This document shows positions 27,501-39,500 of a DNA stretch of 64,000 nucleotides, piece by piece. The notes below the pieces were generated by a model. It was given only the letters and a program-made list of their open reading frames with translations, was not told the DNA's origin and did not search any database. Position 1 is the first letter of the stretch. Each line of letters starts with the position of its first letter. Location: NCBI GenBank assembly GCA_036583965.1, contig JAZBQD010000014.1:65998395-66062394 (forward strand). Direction: 5' to 3'. The DNA comes from Prunella strophiata (taxonomy: Eukaryota > Chordata > Aves > Passeriformes > Prunellidae). The position numbers and the translations under genes are program-made.

Positions 27501-30500
27501 GGACACAGGACAGAAATAGAAAGCAAACTATTATAGTCAACAGGACAGACTGCCTGGGAATTAAAGCATCTTTCTGGCATTTTCTCAAGTTTCTGTATTT
27601 CCTAAACTGAAATATTCTGAAGGATTGATGTTTTTGAAGGCCCCAGTTACTGCTACTGGATGCTGGAAACTCCCAAACCCCTTTAAACTGCAGCAGAAAG
27701 CTTCAGTATAACCAGAGATGACATTTCTAACTGTGGTGTTAACATTAAACTCTTTGTTCCAACTTTTACATGTCCTGTATCTTTAAAGCACAGTTGATAG
27801 TGCTTTAAAATAAAACAAGGTTCATTCACTTTCAAAAAGCCCTTTAAGCCCACAGCATGATGACAAATGTTATATTTACATAAAAACTATTATTAGAGAG
27901 ATGACTAGATGTTACCATAAGAGCAGTAGCTCCACATTAACAGTTTAAAGCATCTCTAACTGAACATTTTGATCTGGTAACAAACATAGGAAACAAGATG
28001 TGACAGACCAGTTCAGGATGTCCCCAGCCACTGCAGCAAGCCTCACCCTTGGTAACCTCAGTGTGATGTTCACAAGCAGCTCACCATCAAGAATATATTA
28101 CTCTGAGTTACTGAACTTGTCCTTCCTGTCACAGCCTGACAGACATGAAAGGACATTGCAAGGACGCTTCTCAAGTCTGCACTTTAGCCCCCCTGATCTG
28201 CAATTAAATGAACTTCTTATGACCTGCAGTGCTGAACCAGACTTCCCTTCATATCGAAAGCAACATGAATAAAACAACCACAAAACATTTAATGGACAGA
28301 AACCCAGTCACAAATGTCACCCAGCCTGTGAGCAATTCTTTTAAACTACTTAGAAATCATGCAAGCAGTCCTACCTCATAGTTCAAGGAAGGATCAGGGG
28401 AATCATCAGTACAGTGAATAAATCTGGAAGAGTAAGGCACAGGCTTCAAAATCTGCTTTACATGTAAGATTTTAGCCATAGTGAGAAAAATATCCCCAAA
28501 CTGTGAAACATAGGAACTACTGTTAAATTATTTCCAATATGTACAAAGCAAGTAAATGCAATATGTAACAACAACTCTCCTTTTAACAATTATCATGGGG
28601 AAAAACCAGAATCATCACCACTTTTATTCTAGTGCAATTTGGAAGCGCTTAAATCCGAACAGGGATGTGTCCAGAACATCAGTGTTTATTCACTGTTGAT
28701 TTATTTCTGTTTGACTCAACAGTGCAGCTCTTTTCCCCTTGTATTGTTATGTTGGCATAACTGAATTCTCAAAAAACCCAATAAACTTGAGCAATCTAAT
28801 CCAGTTTCACTGCAGCATGTTTTGCCAAGTACTTTTAATGTTTAACTTGCCAAACCACACAACAGAGACACATCATCATGCCTTACAGCAGTTCATTTCC
28901 ATGAATAAAGGATGCAAAACAGCGCTGCTGCTCGGCACTCCTGATTCCATAGCATGGTATCTTTCTAAATTAAGAGCCTCAAGAAATACTCTTACAAATC
29001 CCTTGAGAGTGGGAATAAACAAAACTAGTTCCACAACTGCAAGCAGATGTCAAGGTTTTGTCCTTTGTGAGGAGCTGACTCTGTCAGTCCCCTTTCAGGA
29101 GCTATCAAGAATGGAGGCAGTTTTAAGCCAAGTCAACTTCCATGTACCTTTTTGTCATTTTACAGTAAACCTTGCAATAGATTCTGTAACTTTCAAAAGG
29201 TATTCACAGAAGAACATGTGTTTTTCTTGCAAGTTCTACTCCCCGACCTTATTGGCAACAAACTACTTGGAAGCACAGAACTGTGTTAAGGGTCACTGCT
29301 CAGCAATAGTCCTAAATACAATATTTAAAGGATCTCCTTTTGGCAGTGAACTTCATTCAGCAACCCAAAAGTCTCACATAAACATTGCATTTGTAAGACA
29401 TGGCTTCTCCAGCCTTTGGTTTGAAGTGAAGAGCTATTGTAAGAGTTCATTCTGTATGCTGCCAGCAGAAATAAATTTCACACATTTTACTTTAGACTTT
29501 AATATCCACAAGACACAGAAAAGTAGGGCAATACAGGCAAGGCTTTCCAAAAGCACAGTGATCAAACACATCACATATATATATCTGTAAGCCTGTGTAA
29601 ACAGATAACATCCTTCAACCACAGTTTAGATTCCCTGCAATTTAAGATCTGTCAAGGCAACAGAAACAAACCCATGAGAGCTCACAGTTTTGCTAGAGTC
29701 AGAATTCCTCCCTTACTAGAGTACATGCCTATCATGCTGAAGGAAATATCCCCCACACACACAGAGCCAATAATAAACTCTATCTACAAAGGCAGCTGAA
29801 GTCCAGCACATGGAGGACTTGTATTACCTCTCACAGACTCCATTATCTGATACTGGGGTACCTGCAATCTGCTTCATTCCATTAAGTCTTTTCCAGCAGT
29901 CAAAAAAACCCAGCCCTATAATCAAAATTATTCCCTAACTCAGCCCTCAAATATTTTGGGTAAGAGCTATGTGGGGAAGGATGGTTCCTCTTCCCTTGTA
30001 AATCAGAAAATTAAATCCTTGAGTGCCATCCCAAGCCCTACAGACTGCAGGTATCACTGCCAAATCAAGCAAACAGGCAAAAATACTGCAAGACATGGTA
30101 AGGGTATTTTTTTTTTTTTTGAGCCTTAATGACACAGGACTAAGTACAAATGAGGAAAAAATGGCTGAACACAGCACAGGACAAAATAAACTCATGTTTT
30201 TATAATACTAATTTTCCTTCTTAATATTATCATGAGTTTTCATTGACAAAAGGCCACCTTCGTTCAGGGAGTAAATTTTGGGTGACTTGAGGTTGTAATT
30301 TTATATTTTTTACCTGCTTCATTGTAGCATTTATTGCTGAGACCCATCTGAACTTGTGTATTACAGATGGGCTTTTGATCTCTAGAGGCACAATGCTAAG
30401 TGGGGTGTCATCAACCCACATCCTATTCAGGTTTGGACATACTTGAAAGAACAACCAGAAAGATGTCGAGAACCCTAAATTGAGACATGCCTGGGCTGTA

Positions 30501-33500
30501 TTTTCTGAAGCCTCTGAAAATTGTCATTTTGAATATTGTCGATGAAGGGATCAAACTCTTTTGTGTTGTGGTCAACAGCTTTTTTACAGAGTTACACTTA
30601 GAAGTCAAGACCAGAAGGATCAAGATCTCTTTATATGTGGCAGCTCTATGTCAAACTTCCAAATGCAAATACTTGACCACAGGACATGCTACAAAAAGCC
30701 ATTATGCAGGTCAGTTTTCAACACAGAGAAAAGCAATTTAATTAAGGTTGGCAAGTTTCCCCAGTACCTACCCTGCTAAGAAAGTCATGAACTCATCTGC
30801 AAATCACTGAGAGAATTAGGAACTATTATGAATATGATGAGAATTGTAAAATTTATTCTGTATCTGATACTTCCCTGTTATTATCTCATGGTTTATTTCA
30901 AAATCTTATTTAAAAAAGAATAAGGAGAAGTTTTTAACAGCCTTTGAACTGTATCTTTATTCCTTTAATATTAAACCTTGCTGGAACTCTGAGGCCTAAA
31001 AGAAATAGGAAATTCATACACCACTGAAATGAGAATCTTGTACTACACTGTAAATTGCTAGGAAAAATGGGCAAGAGTAAAACCTCAAGAAAAAAAAAAT
31101 GCCATCAAAGGCCTCATTTTCCACATCCTCTCATGTGAAACTGCCTACCTTGAAACAGTTTATATTAAAGTTTAAACTATCAGCTCCTGCAAAAAGATAT
31201 TGGAGTGCTAAGACACATTCTTCATGATCCAACACTGCCTCCTACATTCTGTTAGGAGAACACAAACTGTTATTCCTCCACATCTCAAAAAACTCTGAAT
31301 TTTCCCTACAATTTGGGATTCAATATTAAAAACATTAAGTCTGGCATCAGAAATGTTGTCAGAATGAAGAGGAATTATCACATCTTTAGAAGTACTGCTA
31401 ATATTTCCACCAGTCTCAAGGTGAGCAATCAATCATGTTTTAACTAAACACAGTCCACCCATTCTAACAACAAGGAAGAAAACTGTATTTTACACCAATA
31501 CATCCATCAGGGCTATACAGAGGTTTTTGGTCAAAAGAGGAGTTTTAATCACTTAACAGAAATCCCAGTTAGAAAGGGATTTTTTTTTTATCACATATAC
31601 TCCACACTAAATTTCTGAAAGCCTACATTAATGCCTGAAAAATTAAGATCACACCACCCACAAGATTTTTTGTGAACTCAGCTAAGTAAAATATAATGCT
31701 GACTTTGAAGCAGAAACAACATCAACTGCATTAATGAGTACATCACTCTGAAGTCTTTGTTAATTTATTTAAAATTAACATGCTGGAAGGGTAATTCATT
31801 AGTCTGAACTCTTCAACCAAGGTGTCAGTATCATGAGAGAATCTGAACTTTTAAAACAGTCAAAGCAATTTAATCATGCTCAGTATATTTGCACTAAGTC
31901 CATATTTTTTAATAGTTTGTATTGAAGCATTACATGGTTGAAGTTTTCTCAGAACTTGAGAGTTAAGAATTACAACAAGGGCATTCCCTGAGCTGACCAA
32001 TGTTGAGAGGCAGACAGGAAATGGGAGTGCAAGAAAAAGAAAAAAAGTGGTTTGCCTGCATCACTGGCTTAAATTTCTAGGTTAAAACCCAGATCTACAA
32101 ATTGCCATTGCAGCATGTTTACATTATGACCCGTAAAGTGGATATTTAAGTTTATGCAGTTGAACAGGAAACAAAACAACAACACCAAAAAAAGGGTATT
32201 CAGCATTTCAGCTGTTACTTATGCAGGGCAAGAAACCTTTAGACCATACTGAGTATTATTGACAAAGTAGAAATATAGTGCATTTCTCCTCCCTCCAAGT
32301 AGTCCTTCCAAGGGATTTGGATGCATTATGTATGTAATTTTCATTTGTTCAGCACTTCAGGTTCTTATGCCAGCTACATTTTTAATTTCTGCTTGCTAAG
32401 GACTAGTGAACTGGCAGCTAATCAATAGTATAATTAAGGAGGACCACTGTTCTGATTTAGCAATAATCATTGCACTGCCTGGGGACATTCTGTACAAATA
32501 ACTTTGTAATTTAGAAATACCAAGCAGAGACTGGACAATAATATATACTTTAAACAAGTATGACATAGTCATAAATTACAACATTAACACAGAGACCAAG
32601 GTGATTTCCCACAATCATGTCATAAGCTTTACTTTTTTACCACCTTAGTTGTGCTGTCTGGTGGTCTTATCACATTGCAAAAGGAGCCTAAATGGACTGG
32701 ACCAGTGGAGTTTGAGGTGTTGCCTTTCTGCAAGAGGTTGTTCTGCCACAGCAGGATCAGGAGGAGGGAATGCACCTGCTATGGGCTACTCAGCCACCAC
32801 TGTCCTTGTGTGAGCTTCAGGTGAAATCATTGATGCCTCAAGTCAACAGCCATGCTGTGAAACCTCACCCCACAGGCACCAGAATGTCCTCACTGCCTCT
32901 CCCACCAAGCCAGGGTGTCACAGGTCTCTCAGGAGCTCGAGATGACTCTGATCTGTTAGAAAGTCTCTGTGTTCTGGCCCAAGAACCGAAGAAGGAGTCA
33001 GGAGCTTCTTGTGCAGTTTCCAAGGTTGTTTATTTTTCCTTATCTAACAAATTTTCTCCCTGACCAGCTGAGGTCTGTTCAGCAGGTCAGTCTGAGGCAC
33101 ACTGCCCACCTCTGGGGCAGTGTTGTCTTTTTATACTAAAAACTACCTGTACATTATTTACAGTTACTTTCCAATACCTATCACCCATGTTACAGAGTCT
33201 AACTCTACTCTAAACCAATCCAAAAGTGCCACCATCACCCAGAAGATGGAGGCTATGAAGAAGAAGAAAGAAGGACAGAACACACCCAAATTCCTCCATC
33301 TTGACCCCTGAATCCTAATTCTAAAAACCCCTAAAATTCTACTTTTTCACCCTGTGATAAACTAATTATTACTCTACTTAATTTTTGTGGCTTGCAACTT
33401 TTTGTATAAGGTTGGTAATTTTTTCCATGGCTCAAGATCAAAGGCACAGGGGTCTTGGGCTCTGTGCCAAGGCCTCTGAGCCCCCTGCCAGGGGCTGGAG

Positions 33501-36500
33501 CCATCCACGGGCAGCCAGAGGGATGTCCTGGGTTCTGACACCTACTGCTGACTGCAGGGTTGAAGTGAAGAGCTGAGGCACTGACTAGAACTGACACAAG
33601 ATTAATCTGGACAGAAAACACACTGATTTCAGTATCAGTGAAGGTGGTTGAACCAATTCATTCTACCATACAAAAAGTTGCCACATCTAAATCAAGTGGC
33701 ACTTGCTGAACACTTGTTTGTCTCTGAGACTCACTTGAAAACAGTTAATCAAAGAGGAATTCTGCAAGGAGCTCTGGGTACTTTTTGCTGGACCTCTTTA
33801 TGCATAAAGACAGTAAATATAATCTCCATACTATTTAACATTCACAAAGGGATGATGCAAAGTATGCAGTCCTTTTCAGACCTATAAGAATCAGTCCTGA
33901 AAGCCATTGCAACAAAAATTTTACTGCTCAACTCTGTGAGCAAGCCATTCTCCAGACACCCCACCTCTCATTAGGGGAAACCATGAAAAGCAGCTCCTTG
34001 GGAAGACACCAAAGGCTTCTGAGAATTCACTCACCTCTGACATGTAAACTATAGATTTCTCATCTCCCCCATTCCTTTCATTCTCTGTGATCCCAAAATA
34101 ATGAATTCTCATTCTTCACAATTGTTTCCCAAGCCAAACATACTCTTCAAATTGTTTTATCACCCCAATATCTTCTCCCCTCCTCCTCAGTCTCTTCCCC
34201 AGCACCTCCTTTCATTGCAGGTTAGGAATGATGTAAACCCCAACATCAGAATTTGACTTACAGCCTTGCTGTCAAGAGCCCCTTTTTTATTTCATGTACC
34301 AAAAACTGGGGGAAGAGAGTCTCATTAGAGTGCAGGATAAAAAAGAAGGCAGTTGCACAGCATTGATCTATTTGGCACATTAAAAAGAAAATTTTTATCA
34401 AGACATAAGCCACTTGATAGGAAACTTACACCTGTTAACCCCCTATAAGGCACCTAGAAAAATGGCTCTGCATTTGACTGAGTCTCCTAAAAGATCCTGT
34501 ACTGTAAATAAGCATTGAATAATTACTGAAAAATAATCTCTCAGATACCAAGCCATGGATTGCCCCTTTTCTTTGAAATTCTGCTTGTCTAGGAAAAACA
34601 GAAAAGTAACCATAGTAACAGAAATAACAACTACATTTTCTTTCAGAAAAATGCTATATTTTAGGAAATGAGTGACATAAATCAATGAGATGCAGGTACT
34701 ACAGGAGGAAATTGTTTCTATACAATTAAATACTCCCCTTCATGTGAGCAGATAAAAATCAAGCATATAAGTATTTTTAATTTTATCTGTAACTGCTATC
34801 CTTAGACACCTGGAATGTATTTGTTTCAAGAGCTACAAGAACTTGGGTTCAGAACAAGCTCTAGAAATATGTGAAATATGTTAGAAGTCTCAAACACCTT
34901 CCAGGCTGCCACACAAACCTCAACAGCTTTAAAATACTGGACATGGTAAAGTCACACTGTATTACCATAAGTGGCAACAATGAGGAGGGTAGCAACAAGT
35001 AAATACCATGAGGGGTGGGAAGGCAAAAAAATCTCAATAATACAATATGACTTGCTCTGGAAAGGTAGTCAAAAAAGTATGGTCTTAGTCCATAGTGTCA
35101 AAGCACACTGGTTGCATGTGCTACTTTAATGTCTTTCTGGTTTGCTTTTGGCTTTTTCTGGCTGTGTATAACCAACATTGTCTGCTGGAAATCCACTTAC
35201 GGCTGAGTGAGGTCACGAGTGATGAAGTCTGAACTCTTGAAGAGGAGGAAGATGTCACTGAGAGCTTTACATTTCAGAGAGCTGTTCATTGCTATCCAGT
35301 AGGCATCCTAAAAAAAACATAGAGATTACCTCAAACACATCTTTATTAGAAGGAGGGACTGCAAACTTCAAGTCTATGTAAATATTATGCAACGTTTGAA
35401 ATACATGCAGAAAAGTATTTCTTTTTACTGTGAGGAAAACTTCATTAGTGGTTAAAAGAGACCAAATTGTAATTGTTTTTCTTATGAATACTCTGATGAA
35501 AGCAGTGCAAATTCATTTGCAAAATTAAGTTTTTGCCTTACTGCTTCCAGGAACTTTCTTGGAATGCTTGATTGAACACAATGTCTCTTGAGAACACAAA
35601 ACAACAATATTTGGGTGCACTCATCCTTATGGTATAGATAAGAGTACCTAAAATTAACCAGAGGAAAGTTTATTGCCTTTTTTTGAAACTGTGGTGCTTT
35701 TCATCTTTATACCAGGTAAAGATTTCAACTACTATCCTGAACAAGAAGAGCCTGCCCATCCCACAACCATCTGTGACCAGGATACAGGTTTTAGACAGGA
35801 AAGTCAGTGCTGCCATGCATCAGCCTCCCTAAAAATGCACTATCACCACCTAGTGATAGGCAAGATATCAGTGAATTGGAGGATTCCACTTGGAGTAAAG
35901 AATCCACCACTTCACTGATACCTTGTCTATCACTTCTTCCTTCATCAGAAGCACTAGTCTCCTCTTCTTTCCAAAGCATTGAGAGAAAACAAACACAAAA
36001 CATTTTGTATGACAACATCTGCTACAAGTTTTGGGAGTCAGCATTCTTACCCTTGGAGCACTCCAGTTGAGTTTAGGAAAAACACTGCCACCCAAGGAAC
36101 TTATTGCTTCCTGAACTTTAGCTGTGAACTCAGGAAATTCTGGTGCCTGAATGAAGAACAACAGCAAAAATATAAATTTCAATACATTTAACAGTGAAGT
36201 GTAGCCATCTTCTAAATACCATTAGAAACACATATTGCATTAGAAATAAGTCCAAAGTGAGTATGAACCTCAGAAACATAGTGCACAATAAAATCAGTTT
36301 ATCAAATCACTTTTTCAAGTCATTTTTTCAATCAGAGAAAACTGAAAATGCTCCCAGTTCTCACTCTCATTATTAGCAAGTATCATGAACTTCAGGAGAA
36401 AACCCAAAACATCATAACAGTCACCATGAAATCTGCAACAGCTGGCAAAAATACAAGTCAAATAACCAAATCTTAAATCCTTACCTGTTGGTTTATATCC

Positions 36501-39500
36501 TATGGTAGATTATTGTATACAAAGATCCAGTAATATTTAAACTTCTAAAGAGTGATTTTAGAATTAAACAAATCTTTATAAATTCATAGGCAATTTGAGT
36601 GACAGCTGCTCATTTAGGGTCTGGTTTTATAAAATGTTAGTAATGTTTTAACTAATCAGTTCTTAAATTAAGTCTTAAAGTAGCTGCTTAACAATATATT
36701 GATTGAAAATAGAGGACACACTGCAAAGGTTGGACTAGAAAACCCTGCCTTTTAAATAACATTGAAAATGTAAGACAGGTAAAAAATATCCCAACTCTTC
36801 AGGTTGTTCCAAACTCTACCCTGAATGTGGATGCTACAGAAAAAAACAGGTTGCTGACCTTTAAAATAATATGAAAGGATTTGAAGCATATTGTCAAAGA
36901 TTTTTCATATAACAGGATTTATAGCAAGAAGTATATAGGAACACAATTTCTACCTATTTTGAAACTCAATTCAATAGTAACTCCTAGGCTAAAGCTAATT
37001 GATGCCTCTTAAACAACAAAACCCTCACAGCCATACAAGTGAATTAAAAAACTCATACATTTTGGCATCTCCTCATTGCAGCTTCCCCAAATGCAAACAC
37101 CTATAAAACCTCCTCACATTTTAGTGCAGTGACCTAGACTGAACTTCAAGCATTCTGAACCTTTCCTTCATACATTACCTAGTCTCCATGGGAAACTACA
37201 CTCGGAAAACTGAAAGACACACTTCTCTAATTTTATTTTTAGACTTGCAGTTGATTCTAGAAACTGCTCCTGCAAGAAGTAAAACTCTTCATCCATTGCA
37301 TTCTGATCCAAGCTTCTCTTGTTTTGACAGGAATCAGAAGTATATGTAATACCAGCACATACTAAGCCTCCTTGGGAAAATGTTACCAATGTATCATTTG
37401 ATTAACACAAGAGGATAAATATACACACAAGAGAAAAGTTTTACAACTGCATAAACAAGCTGGACTCCATCATTTCCTGAATTTTGAATGCCTGGCTTTG
37501 TAACCATTAATATTAATGCAAGTGATTCTATAAACAGAATTTTCTGTCCCTCCACTTCCCTCATGAGGAAGCTGTAGACTTACCTAGATACACTAGAGTA
37601 ATTTGCCCTGTGCTCTTCTGACAGGTAAATACCTCTTATTTATGTATTTCCTTATTGTGGTCTACATTAGAAGAGAACCTGATTCAAAACTCTGGTATTA
37701 CTTCTTTAGCATCATTACCATGAGCTTTGAAAACCATATGATGGATCCTAAAACCCTTGTTTTAAATAATTTACAATTAAGGGAATCTAGGTTATCAAAG
37801 GTTAAATATTTGAACTGAAGATTAATCAGTGTGCACAAATTTGAAATGTATTAGTTTTAAACTCTAGGCTATAAATTCTGTGCTAGCAGAAGCACCACTC
37901 AAAGCAGGGTTGTGATTATATGGCACCTAATCCAACATGAGCAATTCCACACCCTGATGAACATTATTAGGGAGCTAAAGGACTGAAGTTACAGCGGCAA
38001 TGGCAGACAAGTGCCTTGAGTATTTTAACTCTGACAGTGATAGGGCAACAGCAAATTTCAAAAAAAGATGTAAGAAAAAGATCAAGAAAGTCTGGTTTGC
38101 ATCCATTATGATCTTGATTCCACGTGCAAGGAGACCATAAAGACAGGAAAAGAAGAAAAACATGATAGAGAGATGCACTTAGAAGAAATAATGACACATC
38201 AAGAGAAGAGCTTGAAGATTGAGCTGCAGGGGCTTAGTTTCTTCTGCATCCAGTCTGATTAAATAATTTGGAGATACTCAAAGTGGTGAAAATGAAAGAC
38301 AGCTATATTTAGAGCTGTACTGCAGTTCATTTCCTAGAGTCTAACAAGTGTATGATTGTTAAGGATGAAGAATCAAGTATTTTATTTTAGTTAAATAAAA
38401 TTAAGCCAGCAAAACCTTTTTGAAGTTACAGACATGTACATTGCTATCCATCTAAAATGGTCTGAAAAATGCTTAAATACAGCAAGAGATATCTCTAACC
38501 AGCAACAAGTTTGTATTACAAGGCTGCAGAAAGGAAATTGCTGACAAACCCACACTGGGCTTTCACAGGACCTTACCTTAAGTGTTGTAGTGTTCTCATC
38601 ATCTGACCACTGTTCAAAACAAGAACAAACCAAAGGTTACCAGCTTCCTGAGCCATCCTTTATCATTTATGACAACATCAGAATTCATGCAGCCTCTTAC
38701 AACATGAAGATCAAATCATTGCCCCAGACAGCATAATATCACCATCCTGCAATTATTTTGGCTGTAAGTAAGACAGGAAAAACACTGCATATTCAGCAGA
38801 AGCACTACTCTAAAGTATTGATAAAAAGATATCTGTATATATTTCAATTTTGATTTATGTCAGGAAGATGGACATTTCAGAACTCAGTCTTCCTTATCTA
38901 CAGCTTGTCTCCAGCTCCAGCACTTCCATCCTTAGACCCATGATCCACTATTTTCACTTTTATTTATTTTTCATCTCCTTGTTGTACCTTCTGCCACCTT
39001 GTAATTACAACATTTTCCAGTGCTTTTCCCTCTAGAATGGCCTTCTAAATTATTATGGCCTCAGAAACTTTCACTGTTTCTTGAAGTAACTACTCCAAAT
39101 GTACTCCTAATTTTTCAGGGCATGAAACCGCAATAAGTTCATTTTCAACATTCCCCAATTGTTATTACAAATGCAATTATCAAGAAATGAAAAATTAAAA
39201 AAAAGTCTTCAGTGAAAAAGCACAGAAATATCTTAAACTTTCCCTGACTTCACAGCATAAGTGATCACATTTCTACAATGTTTCATGGCAACTACCACAT
39301 GATAATTATTTCTGTGAAGGACTCTCCACACCTATAAATTATGCAGAAAAAGTTATACATTCATATTTTTATCAAGAAGCTTGACATTATTTGCATTTTA
39401 TACTGACCTGTATCTCCTCTGCATCATCACTCCCCTCCTGAGCACTGACTTGGTGGATCTTCTCTGAAACAAAAAATTAATGGGAAAAAAATTTAACACT

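Larger units (their letters stand above)
23830..28374 (-). other. CDC123 introns 7-8: non-coding
   Basis: Intronic except for exon 8 (26689-26764). It contains CR1 pieces at 26965-27250 and a short tandem array at 26051-26083. Nothing else was recognised. Confidence 0.7.
28424..35200 (-). other. CDC123 intron 6 (6.8 kb)
   Basis: The largest CDC123 intron. It contains a 283-codon open frame on the opposite strand (28739-29590, listed separately) and a solo LTR (32916-33540). Apart from A- and T-rich patches, nothing else was recognised. Confidence 0.75.
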
